32,846 nt of DNA from Bacteroidaceae bacterium (lineage in GTDB: Bacteria; Bacteroidota; Bacteroidia; Bacteroidales; Bacteroidaceae): contig JAGBPB010000078.1 in NCBI GenBank assembly GCA_017633615.1, positions 1-32,846 of the forward strand, in the 5' to 3' direction. This document shows positions 15,801 to 23,433 of the stretch, in pieces. The translations under genes were made by a program, and so were the position numbers. The first letter of the stretch is position 1. Each line of letters starts with the position of its first letter. Under the pieces are notes generated by a model. That model made no database searches. It saw only the letters and a list, made by a program, of their open reading frames with translations, and was not told the origin of the DNA.

Positions 15801-16307
15801 GGTCATGCCGCTGCAGGCAGTACTCCCATGGATGCGTCACGTTTTGTTGACGAGTGTACCGTTGAGACAGACCTTGACCTCTGTTTCCCGGATTCATTTG
15901 TGCCAGATGGCAGCGAGCGAATCCTTCTGTATCGTGAGCTTGACAGCATGGAGCGCGAGCAGGATATCCAGCGTTTCCGCGACCGCCTGCAGGACCGTTT
16001 CGGAACGATACCGCAGCAAGCTCTGGAGCTTATCCGCTTAGTGACCCTGCGCCGCATTGGCCGAGAGCTAGGCATAGAGAAAATCTACCTCAAGGCCGGC
16101 CGCATGAGCCTCTTCTTTGTCAGCAACCCCGACAGCCCATATTACGAAAGTGAGGCTTTCGGAGCCATCCTTGCCTACGCCGGCCAGAACCCCATGACCT
16201 GCCGCTTACGCGAGGAGGGTACCAAGCGCAGCCTCCAGGTATCGGACGTAAAGGACATAGACAGCGCCCTGGGCATCCTCCGTGCCATCCTCACTCCCGC
16301 ACTCTAA
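12870..16307 (+). CDS. mfd: Transcription-repair coupling factor
   Basis: An ATP-driven translocase that removes RNA polymerase stalled at DNA lesions and recruits UvrA. Its 1145 residues match the usual length. The order is: a UvrB-like N-terminal part (LLLELGFNRVDYVYEPGQFALRGSILDVFSF near 165-195); the CarD-like RNA-polymerase-interacting module (IGDYVVHIDHGVGKF, about 446-460); the helicase with Walker A DVGFGKTEVA (about 596-605), Walker B DEEQ (about 697-700) and TMTATPIPRTL; motif VI MRGRVGRSNRKAF; and the C-terminal TRCF domain. Two near-stacked hairpin regions lie upstream. It is more GC-rich than the neighbouring DUF2975 gene and is clearly core genome. Confidence 0.97.
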   Translation: MTLADLSGLYGGLAQTKVLLKELAGKRTGNVFLQGLRASSAPLLFCGVARSGGKPCILIILNDQEEAAYFYHDMVQTMGDENVLYFPSVFRRAAKYGQKDDASEILRTEVLSRLTTVEPGADTLVIVTSADALAEKVVSKSSLEDKSIRLNVGETLDREELQSLLLELGFNRVDYVYEPGQFALRGSILDVFSFSSEYPFRLDFFGDDIDSIRQFSVDTQLSTDKKDSVVVVPDMDKMEGAQVSLMDFLPADTVLAVKDLLLTADRMTTVSREVADQESMAARMRQVTAAATDNAEHVEMPHLLTAEDFLHKTTGFRVVEFGNKPTGVAQATITFDTTPQPLFHKNFDLVSQSLTDYIVKGYRIYILTDNPKQGERLHDIFTERGENIQFETIGKTLHEGYADGLLKCCFFTDHQIFDRYHKYSLKSERARNGKVALTLKELQEFQIGDYVVHIDHGVGKFGGLVRVPEAGGYQEKIKIIYKNDDVVFVSIHALHKVSKYKGKEGEEPHINKLGTGAWENLKERTKGKIKDIARDLIKLYAKRLEEKGFAYSPDSYLQNELEASFMYEDTPDQLKATLDVKADMESSRPMDRLVCGDVGFGKTEVAIRAAFKAVADNKQVAVLVPTTILAFQHYQTFSERLKEFPCRVEYLSRARSAAKVTAILEDLKAGKIDIIIGTHKLIGKQVKFKDLGLLIIDEEQKFGVSVKEKLKQLRANVDVLTMTATPIPRTLQFSLMGARDLSVIQTPPPNRYPIQTEVHVYSPDIIREAVNFEMSRNGQLFIVSNRISSLPDLAEVVKREVPDARVAIGHGQMDPDELEKILTGFINYDYDVLVATSIIENGIDIPNANTIIVNQAQNFGLSDLHQMRGRVGRSNRKAFCYLLAPPLAALSDESRRRLQAIESFSDLGSGIQLALQDLDIRGAGNLLGAEQSGFIADLGYETYQKILKEAVRELKNDEFQDLFREQEAKEKGSGAGPGHAAAGSTPMDASRFVDECTVETDLDLCFPDSFVPDGSERILLYRELDSMEREQDIQRFRDRLQDRFGTIPQQALELIRLVTLRRIGRELGIEKIYLKAGRMSLFFVSNPDSPYYESEAFGAILAYAGQNPMTCRLREEGTKRSLQVSDVKDIDSALGILRAILTPAL

Positions 16308-16318
16308 AAAATACTATT

Positions 16319-16381
16319 AATAGTTTGTATTTAAACTATTATTGGTATATTTGCGCTGTAATAGTGTAAAATCAAACTATT
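16319..16381 (+). promoter_or_regulatory. Promoter with paired operators of the hipBA-like operon
   Basis: Two copies of the same inverted repeat flank the core promoter. Site 1 (16319-16340) is AATAGTTT, 6 bp, AAACTATT, a perfect 8-bp repeat. Site 2 (16360-16381) is AATAGTGT, 6 bp, AAACTATT, with one mismatch. Between them lies TATATTTG (16346-16353), an exact -7 box, with the -33 TTTG (16324-16327) inside site 1 at 18-bp spacing. Bound repressor would cover both promoter ends. This is the expected layout for autorepression by the HTH antitoxin encoded 6 bp further on (inference). Confidence 0.82.
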
Positions 16382-16386
16382 AATTA

Positions 16387-16707
16387 ATGGAAGATATTTA
16401 TTTCCTGACGGACTTGGATGTAGCCAAGAGGATAGGGGCTAATCTTAAGAGTATGCGGTTAAGGCAGAACATTACTCAGAGTAATCTTGCTGAATCTGCT
16501 GGAGTGTCGCTCTCTACATTAAAAAAGATAGAAAGCGGCGACATCTGCTCTTTTGATTCTTTCTTGAGAATGTTGCGCACACTGCGTAAACTCGATGTGC
16601 TGCAGCCGTTGGTTGATGAAGAACAACTAACACCTAATGAGTATTGGGAGTTTATAAATAGCGCTAAACGGAAAATACGTAAACGTGCCGGAAGAGTAGG
16701 CAAATAA
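16387..16707 (+). CDS. HipB-like XRE antitoxin
   Basis: A 106-residue DNA-binding protein with one Cro/C1 HTH (about residues 12-65: IGANLKSMRLRQNITQSNLAESAG, then SLSTLKKIESGD) and a basic tail (KRKIRKRAGRVGK). It precedes a full-length HipA-type kinase by 28 bp and lies directly behind the two paired operator sites, so it should be the antitoxin and autorepressor of the operon. HipB proteins bind as dimers and hold the kinase inactive. Other XRE partners of HipA-like kinases differ in detail, so the name is by context. Confidence 0.83.
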   Translation: MEDIYFLTDLDVAKRIGANLKSMRLRQNITQSNLAESAGVSLSTLKKIESGDICSFDSFLRMLRTLRKLDVLQPLVDEEQLTPNEYWEFINSAKRKIRKRAGRVGK

Positions 16708-16735
16708 TTTAATACTAACTTAAAAACTAAAGACT

Positions 16736-18013
16736 ATGATTGATGCAGCGAGAGTAAAAATGTTTGGTATGCCTATCGGCACATTAAGATTGGATAACCG
16801 ATATGATGTGGTCAGTTTCCAATATGACGATCTGTTTGCAAACCAGGGTATTGAACCTGCCCCGCTTATGATGCCGGTAAGGAAAGGAGTTGTATATTCG
16901 TTCGGGAATCTGGAGAGAATCACCTATCAGGGACTGCCTGGTATGATTGCCGATTCGCTGCCGGATACATACGGACGTGCGTTGTTTGAAAAATGGTTGT
17001 CTTTAAATGGCAGAACCGGCGGCAATGTGATAGAGTCTCTGTGTTATCTGGGAAGCCGATGCATGGGTGCATTGGAGTTTGAGCCTGCACTGCTTGCTGA
17101 CAGCAAGCCGGATATGTCATTTGAGATAGATTCCCTTGTTGATGTAGCCAGTGAAGCGTTGGCGGAAAAAGAGAGTTTCAGCACCAATCTGAGTAATGAC
17201 AGGAAATCGGCAATAGCGGAGATTCTCAGGTTGGGAACATCGGCCGGAGGTCAGAGGGCCAAGGCGGTTATTGCCTACAACAAAACTACAGGTGAGGTCC
17301 GTTCCGGCCAGATTCCGGCTCCGGATGGTTTTGACTATTACCTTATTAAACTTGACGGTGTATCGGCAACGGCTGGATTTAAGGAGACCGGTAATTATGG
17401 TCGTCTGGAATACTCGTTCTATAAACTGGCTCAGAAGTGTGGAATAGATATGACTGAATGCTCAATTCTGGAGGAGAACGGACGCGCACATTTCATGACA
17501 AAACGTTTTGACCGGTCTGGAGGTCAGAAACTCCATATGCAGACACTATGCGGAATCGCTCACTTTGATTACCGCATACACAGGGCGTATTCATATGAGC
17601 AGGCATTTGGTGTTATGAGGATGCTTAAACTGTCATATCAGGAAATCAGCCAGTTGTTCAGACGTATGGTCTTCAATGTCGTGTTCCGTAACCAGGATGA
17701 TCATACAAAGAACATCTCTTTCCTGATGGACAGCAATGGAATTTGGAGATTGTCGCCAGCATACGATATGGGTTATTCATATAATCCTTCAGGAGGCTGG
17801 ACATCAACCCATCAGATGTCAATCAACAACAAATTTGATGACATAATACGTAAAGATTTGTTGGTTTGTGCATCGGCCAATGGCATCAAGGATGGATCGG
17901 AAATAATCGATGAAGTGAGCGATGCAATATCCCTGTGGCCTGATTTAGCCCGTGAATGTGGTGTGCCGCAGAAAATGATTGATGGTATTGCGTCCAACTT
18001 TATCAGATTATGA
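16736..18013 (+). CDS. HipA-like Ser/Thr kinase toxin
   Basis: A 425-residue protein, close to the length of E. coli HipA. N-terminal subdomain with MPIGTLRLD and the block ITYQGLPGMIADSLPD. Kinase core: GTSAGGQRAKAVIA (167-180), whose Ser169 corresponds to the regulatory autophosphorylation loop; HFMTKRFDR; the catalytic RNQDDHTKN (318-326; Asp321/Asp322); and metal-binding PAYDMG (341-346, Asp344). All key residues are present, so it looks active. HipA toxins phosphorylate GltX and arrest growth, producing persistence; the target here is unknown. The HipB-like gene is upstream and the rubrerythrin promoter starts right after the stop. Confidence 0.88.
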   Translation: MIDAARVKMFGMPIGTLRLDNRYDVVSFQYDDLFANQGIEPAPLMMPVRKGVVYSFGNLERITYQGLPGMIADSLPDTYGRALFEKWLSLNGRTGGNVIESLCYLGSRCMGALEFEPALLADSKPDMSFEIDSLVDVASEALAEKESFSTNLSNDRKSAIAEILRLGTSAGGQRAKAVIAYNKTTGEVRSGQIPAPDGFDYYLIKLDGVSATAGFKETGNYGRLEYSFYKLAQKCGIDMTECSILEENGRAHFMTKRFDRSGGQKLHMQTLCGIAHFDYRIHRAYSYEQAFGVMRMLKLSYQEISQLFRRMVFNVVFRNQDDHTKNISFLMDSNGIWRLSPAYDMGYSYNPSGGWTSTHQMSINNKFDDIIRKDLLVCASANGIKDGSEIIDEVSDAISLWPDLARECGVPQKMIDGIASNFIRL

Positions 18014-18015
18014 GT

Positions 18016-18023
18016 TATATTTG
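18016..18023 (+). promoter_or_regulatory. -7 promoter element of rubrerythrin
   Basis: TATATTTG, an exact TAnnTTTG, starts 3 bp after the hipA stop and lies 39 bp before the rubrerythrin ATG, so rubrerythrin has its own promoter. Confidence 0.55.
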
Positions 18024-18061
18024 ACCAAAATAATATTATTAACCTTATAAATGATATGATT

Positions 18062-18601
18062 ATGAGTAACAAGTATGCAGGAACCCAGACGGAGAAGAAT
18101 CTGGAGGCAGCATTTGCCGGTGAGTCTATGGCTCGTAACAAGTACACCTATTTTGCTTCAAAGGCCAAGAAGGAGGGATTTGAGCAGATAGCAGCAATAT
18201 TTGAGGAGACAGCAAACAATGAGAAGGAGCACGCCAAACTCTGGTTCAAGGAACTGGAGGGTATAGGCGATACCGCTCAGAACCTGGGCGCTGCGGCCGA
18301 TGGCGAGAACTATGAGTGGACCGATATGTACGAGGGTTTTGCCAAGACGGCTGAGCAGGAGGGATTCCCCGCACTGGCTGCACGTTTCCGTATGGTGGCT
18401 GCAATTGAGAAACGCCATGAGGAGCGTTACCGTGCATTGCTCAAGAACGTTGAGACGGCTCAGGTGTTTGAGAAATCGGAAGTTAAGGTTTGGGAGTGCC
18501 GCAACTGCGGTCACATAGTAGTGGGCACCAAGGCTCCGCAGATCTGCCCGGTTTGCCAGCATCCTCAGGCATACTTCGAGGTTCACAAGGAGAACTGGTG
18601 A
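18062..18601 (+). CDS. rbr: Rubrerythrin
   Basis: A peroxide-reducing non-heme iron protein of anaerobes. Its 179 residues contain a four-helix ferritin-like domain with the diiron ligands Glu21, the EKEH motif (Glu54/His57), a central Glu (near 99) and EKRH (Glu116/His119). The C-terminal rubredoxin domain has CRNCG (Cys146, Cys149) and CPVC (Cys162, Cys165) holding a single iron. I chose the ATG at 18062 rather than 18056 because the family begins with a short polar N-terminus ([14 protein letters not shown]). It protects against hydrogen peroxide in an obligate anaerobe, matching the presumed host. Unlinked in function to hipA before it. Confidence 0.95.
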   Translation: MSNKYAGTQTEKNLEAAFAGESMARNKYTYFASKAKKEGFEQIAAIFEETANNEKEHAKLWFKELEGIGDTAQNLGAAADGENYEWTDMYEGFAKTAEQEGFPALAARFRMVAAIEKRHEERYRALLKNVETAQVFEKSEVKVWECRNCGHIVVGTKAPQICPVCQHPQAYFEVHKENW

Positions 18602-18617
18602 TCCTTTTTGTGCACTC

Positions 18618-18759
18618 CGCCAAAGTGTCCTGCACACACCCGCGTCAGAGCGTATTCTGAGCCCGGTGCGTGCGGGACACTAGTTCATTTGGAGGGTGTG
18701 TCCCACAACGAGCGCCCCCAGGAGCCTCCCAGGGCCGATGCGCGTGGGACACTTTGGCG
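18618..18759. repeat. REP-like double-hairpin element 3 between convergent genes
   Basis: Two adjacent hairpins are enclosed by a perfect 13-bp outer repeat, CGCCAAAGTGTCC (18618-18630) and GGACACTTTGGCG (18747-18759). Hairpin A (about 18624-18681) pairs AGTGTCCTGCAC with GTGCGGGACACT (one mismatch) and its neighbours. Hairpin B (about 18699-18752) pairs GTGTCCCAC with GTGGGACAC (9 bp, perfect). The element fills the gap between rubrerythrin (stop at 18601) and the GH43 gene (stop at 18766), so it probably terminates both. Confidence 0.8.
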
Positions 18760-18765
18760 AAGTGA

Positions 18766-20232
18766 TCAGAAGTGGGGGATGGGAACGCGGGCCGGTTGGG
18801 TCGATGAGGGCAGTCCGAATGTGGTGAATTCTATCACGCTTAGAGGCTGCGGCTTTGGCCAGTCAGTCACGGTGAGTCGTATGAAACGGCACTCAACGGG
18901 TGCGAACTCCTCAAAGATGGTGTTCTTCTGAACGGTGTTGTCGGTGCGGTCAAGCGCAGTTTTCCAGTTCTCACCGTCCATTGAAACCTCAATCTTATAC
19001 TTGTAAACCTCCTGTGCGCCTGCACCGCGGCCGAAACCGCGGCGCCCGCCACCGCCGAACATGATCCTTACTCCATCTACATCAAACAGCTGTACCTCAT
19101 CGAAACGTGTGGCAGGTGAAAGTTCAATGGTTATGGATGGTGTTTCATCGGTAGGTTCCGGCTCCCATACAGTGCCGCTGGAGTTATCGACTGCGTATGA
19201 TGCATATCGGCCCGGCTGCTGTGACGAGAAGGTGGATAGCGCATTCATGGCGTTCATCTTGTTGATGGTAACCGGGAGCGACTCCCTTGTGCCCGTGGCT
19301 CCGGGAGCAGGCTGCGGCGTATCGGTAATGGTTACTGACCACTGGCCCTTCTTGTCAACGTTTATACGGTCCATTCCGATGCGACGACCGCCGGGAGGAT
19401 TGGAGAGCACGATTGTATAGAACTGCCACAAACCGCCGTCAGGACCCTCCACAACGCTTCCGTGAGCGGTTCCTGTTACAAGTCCGTCAGTCTTGCGCAG
19501 CAGCGGATTATTGCCTGCATACTTGTACGGTCCCATGATGTTCTTGGCTGTGTAGTAGCCCTCTGCGTAGGTCTTCCACTGGGTTCCCGACGCAGAATAC
19601 TGCAGATAATAGGTTCCCTTATACTTGAACAGCCAAGGTCCCTCAATCCAGGCCACGCCGGTGTACTCATTCATCTCACCGTAACGCTCCCAGGTGTGGC
19701 TGCTGTCAAATCCGAACAGATGTGTGGGTTTATCGGCAAAACGGTTCGGCTGATCGGGATCCAGCGGCACAATGAAAATACCGCTTATTCCGCGTCCTGA
19801 ATAGAGCAGATATGGTTTATCGTTGTCTATGAAAATGTGCATGTCAAAAGCGCCGTTCCAGCCGCCTTCAACATCGGGAGTATTCTCCCAATCTCCCAAC
19901 ACCTCATACGGACCGAGCGGATTATCAGCAACATAGAGCGGGCAGTCGTTACCCGACATATAGAACTTGCCGCGGTATCTGACCACATCGGGCGCAACCG
20001 GAACGTTACGCACGGGAGTGAATGACCAGTCGAGCATATTGTCCGATGTCCACGCACCGCCGCCGGTACAGAACATGTAATAAGTATCGCCCTCACGGAA
20101 AACAGATACATCGCCCGATGCATTTCCGCCTTGGCCGATAACCATGGGAAGCGGGTTGCAGTAACGTCGGCCCCAACTGCAAACTGAAAGCAATGATACA
20201 ATTGCTACAAAGATTATCCTTTTCATATTCAT
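18766..20232 (-). CDS. Secreted GH43-family glycoside hydrolase with C-terminal F5/8-type C domain
   Basis: A 488-residue exported glycanase, probably acting on arabinose- or xylose-containing plant glycans. Signal peptide at 1-20. The five-bladed propeller shows its catalytic acids: Asp41 (GDVSVF), Asp130 (AFDMHIF) and the acid Glu197 (WIEGPWLF), with repeats of the form YRGKFYM, DKPYLLY and KGTYYLQYS. From about 350 a beta sandwich of the F5/8 type C/CBM32 kind follows (AVDNSSGTVWEPEPTDETPSITIEL ... CRFIRLTVTDWP), which binds sugars. A Gly/Arg-rich loop (FGGGGRRGFGRGAGA, about 402-416) interrupts this domain and is unusual. Substrate is unknown; GH43 covers many activities. Confidence 0.85.
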   Translation of the reverse strand: MNMKRIIFVAIVSLLSVCSWGRRYCNPLPMVIGQGGNASGDVSVFREGDTYYMFCTGGGAWTSDNMLDWSFTPVRNVPVAPDVVRYRGKFYMSGNDCPLYVADNPLGPYEVLGDWENTPDVEGGWNGAFDMHIFIDNDKPYLLYSGRGISGIFIVPLDPDQPNRFADKPTHLFGFDSSHTWERYGEMNEYTGVAWIEGPWLFKYKGTYYLQYSASGTQWKTYAEGYYTAKNIMGPYKYAGNNPLLRKTDGLVTGTAHGSVVEGPDGGLWQFYTIVLSNPPGGRRIGMDRINVDKKGQWSVTITDTPQPAPGATGTRESLPVTINKMNAMNALSTFSSQQPGRYASYAVDNSSGTVWEPEPTDETPSITIELSPATRFDEVQLFDVDGVRIMFGGGGRRGFGRGAGAQEVYKYKIEVSMDGENWKTALDRTDNTVQKNTIFEEFAPVECRFIRLTVTDWPKPQPLSVIEFTTFGLPSSTQPARVPIPHF

Positions 20233-20293
20233 AGTCTCATATAATAGTCAAAAGGCTGGCCAAGCTGGTACACTGCTTACGCAGCATTGGCAA

Positions 20294-20301
20294 CAAATAT
20301 A
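20294..20301 (-). promoter_or_regulatory. Candidate -7 element of the GH43 gene
   Basis: On the minus strand TATATTTG, an exact TAnnTTTG, lies 62 bp before the ATG. The rest of the 200-bp divergent region to 20432 holds no other clear site; a weak TACCTTAG (20396-20403) may serve the acyl-CoA synthetase gene. Confidence 0.4.
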
Positions 20302-20432
20302 ACAAATAATCAAAATGAATACGGCAATTCACCAACGGGAGAATGAATTTGGCCACAAATAAGGTATTATTGCCCGTATAATTGAATCATTGTCTTACCT
20401 TAGCGGCACAAAAAACTAAAACCTTATTCCTA

Positions 20433-22085
20433 ATGTTGAAAATTGACAATTTCATCCGTCTCTTTGAGGGAGCAGTAAAAGATTGCTGGGACCGTCCGGC
20501 GCTGAGTGATTTCCGAAAGACAACCATCACATACCGCGAACTCGCAGAGCGTATTTATACCTTAGATATTATCTGGAAGAAAGCCGGTCTCAAGCCCGGT
20601 GACAAGATAGCCATCAACACCAAGAGCTGCGCACTGGGAGCATCGGTCTTTATGGCTGCCGTGAGCAAGGGTTATGTGGCAGTACATCTGTACAACGCAT
20701 TTACCCCAACTGATACCCAGCGTTTGGTAATACACTCTGACAGCAAGATTCTCTATACTGAGAAGCGTACTTTTGATGAGATGAACTTTAATGAGATGCC
20801 TCAGGTACTGTGCGCAATTGACTGCGCCACAGGTGAGGTCCTGGCCAGCCGCAACGGTGTGGGTGAACTCTATGCCAATGCACAGAATCTCTTTGCCGCC
20901 CAATATCCGGCCGGTCTCAAGCCTGCTGATTTCACCGTATGCAATCCTGATCTGGATGATGTATGCGCTATCCTTTATACTTCAGGTTCAACAGGCAACC
21001 CCAAGGGAGTAATGCTCACATACCGCAACTATACCGCCAATGTGCAGGGTATCCGTCCGGGATTTCCGTTCTATCCGCGTGAGAACTATCTGAGTCTGCT
21101 GCCTCATGCACATAGCTTTGGTCTTACATGCGATGTGGTTATCCCTATGACCATGGGCATGCACGTAACCGTTCTGGGTATTCCGCCTATCCCCGCAAAC
21201 GTTCAGGCCGCTCTCCAGGAGGTCAAGCCCCGCATTTTCTACGGTGTGCCACTTATTTTTGTCAAGTTCGCAGAGTTTGTACTGGGCGAGGAGATTCACA
21301 GCCCTGAGGGCAAGGCCAAACTGGATAACTACAAAGATAATCCGGAATACTGCAAGATGCTGCATGACAAGCTCATCAACGCCATGGGCGGCAACATTGA
21401 GGTGTTTGCAACAGGCGGCGCCGCCATCCCGTCAGAAGTTGAGTCCCTGCTGGTTTACAAACTGCAGCTCCCCTTTATAACCGGTTACGGTCTGACAGAG
21501 CTGGCACCTATCGTTTCATACGGCAAGCTGGGCAAGTACATCCCCAAGTCATGTGGCGAGTATCTGCCTGAGATCATGGAGATTAAGATTGATTCTCCTG
21601 ATCCTGAGAATATTGCAGGAGAACTGTCAGTAAAGGGCGATGTAGTGTTCAAGGGCTACTACAAGAACCCCGAGGCTACCGCACAGGTGCTTCAGGACGG
21701 CTGGTTCCGTACCGGCGATATGGGTACCATTGACAAGAACCGCAACGTATTCCTGCTGGGCCGCAGCAAGAACATGATACTGGCTGACAATGGTCAGAAC
21801 GTATACCCTGAGGAGATAGAGGTTATACTGAATGAGCTTCCTTACGTAGCAGAGTCAATCGTTCTGCAGCGTGAAAACCGCATCATCGCCCTGATCGTTC
21901 CTAACATGGATGCACTTGACAAGGCTGGTATCAATGCCGATGCACTGGATGCAATAATGAAGCAGAATATTACGCTGCTCAACTCAAAACTGCCCGCATA
22001 CTCAACGGTGAACGGTTTTGAGCTCCGCTTTGAGCCATTCTCTAAGACTCCCAAGGGCAGCATCCGCCGTTTCATGTACAAGTAA
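20433..22085 (+). CDS. Acyl-CoA synthetase / AMP-dependent ligase
   Basis: Activates a fatty acid to acyl-AMP and then acyl-CoA. Its 550 residues contain the AMP-binding P-loop ILYTSGSTGNPKGVMLT (about 178-194), GYGLTELAP (near 350), GWFRTGDMG (about 423-431) and the C-terminal lysine motif KTPKGSIRR (near the end, typical of the adenylation-domain catalytic Lys). The short C-terminal domain and GYGLTE favour a long-chain fatty acid CoA ligase. I use the ATG at 20433; the open frame extends upstream to a TTG at 20382, but the conserved start LKIDNFIRLFEGA follows this Met. Substrate chain length is not read from sequence. Confidence 0.87.
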   Translation: MLKIDNFIRLFEGAVKDCWDRPALSDFRKTTITYRELAERIYTLDIIWKKAGLKPGDKIAINTKSCALGASVFMAAVSKGYVAVHLYNAFTPTDTQRLVIHSDSKILYTEKRTFDEMNFNEMPQVLCAIDCATGEVLASRNGVGELYANAQNLFAAQYPAGLKPADFTVCNPDLDDVCAILYTSGSTGNPKGVMLTYRNYTANVQGIRPGFPFYPRENYLSLLPHAHSFGLTCDVVIPMTMGMHVTVLGIPPIPANVQAALQEVKPRIFYGVPLIFVKFAEFVLGEEIHSPEGKAKLDNYKDNPEYCKMLHDKLINAMGGNIEVFATGGAAIPSEVESLLVYKLQLPFITGYGLTELAPIVSYGKLGKYIPKSCGEYLPEIMEIKIDSPDPENIAGELSVKGDVVFKGYYKNPEATAQVLQDGWFRTGDMGTIDKNRNVFLLGRSKNMILADNGQNVYPEEIEVILNELPYVAESIVLQRENRIIALIVPNMDALDKAGINADALDAIMKQNITLLNSKLPAYSTVNGFELRFEPFSKTPKGSIRRFMYK

Positions 22086-22094
22086 CAGCAGCAT

Positions 22095-22157
22095 AAAAGG
22101 AACGGTGCTGTTTTGTGCCTTATTTGATAAAGGGTACAGAACGGCACCGTTCTTTTT
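22095..22157 (+). terminator. Large hairpin terminator, REP-like palindromic unit 4
   Basis: GAACGGTGCTGTT (22100-22112) pairs with AACGGCACCGTTC (22140-22152) with one mismatch. The arms extend outward through AAAAG/TTTTT, and the inner GTGCC...GGTAC adds to the stem. A run of six T follows (TTCTTTTTT). It lies 10 bp after the acyl-CoA synthetase stop. Its GGNACGGT...TTTTGTGCC core resembles the units at 11435 and 12505. Confidence 0.8.
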
Positions 22158-22278
22158 TATTTTTTATAAATTGCAACGGTTTTGCAACGCTTTTTTATAG
22201 GTTTGGGATGAATTAAATCGTAATTTCGCCATGTCAATAGTTGAGATATATGGTTAAATAATAGTTTGCATATTAAAA

Positions 22279-23424
22279 ATGAAAAAGTATCCATTAATTC
22301 TTCTTTTCTTCTCTTTGATTGCACTTCCGGTATTCTGTCAGAATCAGAATGATCCGGTTGCCGCTGCCAAGTTTTGGAGTGAAGGCCCTCTCACTTGGGC
22401 TGATTTCCAGCCAAGACATGTTCCTGATGATTCAGAACAGATTTCTGAAATAAGAGTCTTTACATATTATGATAATGAGAAGAGAAAAACAGGAAACGTA
22501 AGATATACGTATAGGACTATAAATGTATATGTGGATAATCTGCTCTCCTGGTATGATCCTGATAAAGCAGATGAGTGGCAACTGCGTTATAATCAGATTA
22601 TTTTTGATCTTGCACATATTTTTGCCAAGAAAAGGGAACTTGAATTGAACGGGTTATCCTCAACTGTGCGTTATGATAACAATAATTATTATCATCGTCT
22701 CTTTATAAGCAAATCCGAGGCGCTTGAGATGGAGAGTGACGGCGGTCGAGATACGGCGGTCATAAAACGTTATGAAGATGAGGTAAGGAAAGAACTTGAA
22801 GAGGTTAATACCCTGGAGCCTTCTATTCCGGTGGAAGGTGATGTAATCTGGGGCTTGGGTGTGTTCTGGTCATATGAGTTCCATGCAATGCTGGGCTCTT
22901 CATCAGAAAAGATGGGGGCTTTCAATGGATTCGGCATGACTTATGACTTTAGGATAAAAGATATGTTTTTTGATGTGGATATGGGTTGCGGGTGGTCGCC
23001 TGAGCTTAAAGCCTCAAACTTCTATCATGACTCCAAATTCAATTATGACTGGCGTAAAGGTGAAAGAATAAGTCATTATCATGCCAATCTCAATATAGGT
23101 CGCTTGGTTGTCAATAAGCCTAAATACAGGCTTATACCTTATGTGGGTATAGGAGGGACCGGATTGTCACAGGAGACGGAGATAGAGAAGGCTGACCATA
23201 AAGGACAATATGAACACAGCGAGATATCGGGGCTCAGATTACAGGCCGGTCTTAAAACAGATCTCAAGTTATTTCATTTTAATGAGGGTGAAGCTCCATA
23301 TGATATTATACTGAGATTCAATCTGTATGGAGCGTATGACCATTTCAGCGGTATAGGTGATTTGTGGTCTGTCTATCTGGGCGTTTCATTAGGATTGGAC
23401 GGATATTTTTTGAAATCAAGATAA
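22279..23424 (+). CDS. Exported protein, unrecognised family; first of two tandem paralogues
   Basis: A 381-residue protein with a signal peptide (MKKYPLILLFFSLIALPVFC; the Cys may lipidate). The N-terminal half has WSEGPLTWADFQ, LSWYDPDKADEWQLRYNQIIFDLAHIFAKK and a coiled-coil-like end (RYEDEVRKELEEV). The LTWxDF start and helical DLAHIFAKK recall DUF922 proteins (putative metalloprotease-like), but the expected HExxH-type motif is absent: the equivalent run is RYNQIIFDLAHIF. From about residue 185 the protein alternates aromatic and Gly strands (GLGVFWSYEFHAML, GGTGLS), suggesting an outer-membrane beta-barrel-like end. A diverged copy follows 9 bp downstream. More AT-rich than nearby core genes. 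Confidence 0.7.
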   Translation: MKKYPLILLFFSLIALPVFCQNQNDPVAAAKFWSEGPLTWADFQPRHVPDDSEQISEIRVFTYYDNEKRKTGNVRYTYRTINVYVDNLLSWYDPDKADEWQLRYNQIIFDLAHIFAKKRELELNGLSSTVRYDNNNYYHRLFISKSEALEMESDGGRDTAVIKRYEDEVRKELEEVNTLEPSIPVEGDVIWGLGVFWSYEFHAMLGSSSEKMGAFNGFGMTYDFRIKDMFFDVDMGCGWSPELKASNFYHDSKFNYDWRKGERISHYHANLNIGRLVVNKPKYRLIPYVGIGGTGLSQETEIEKADHKGQYEHSEISGLRLQAGLKTDLKLFHFNEGEAPYDIILRFNLYGAYDHFSGIGDLWSVYLGVSLGLDGYFLKSR

Positions 23425-23433
23425 AGATTCATT

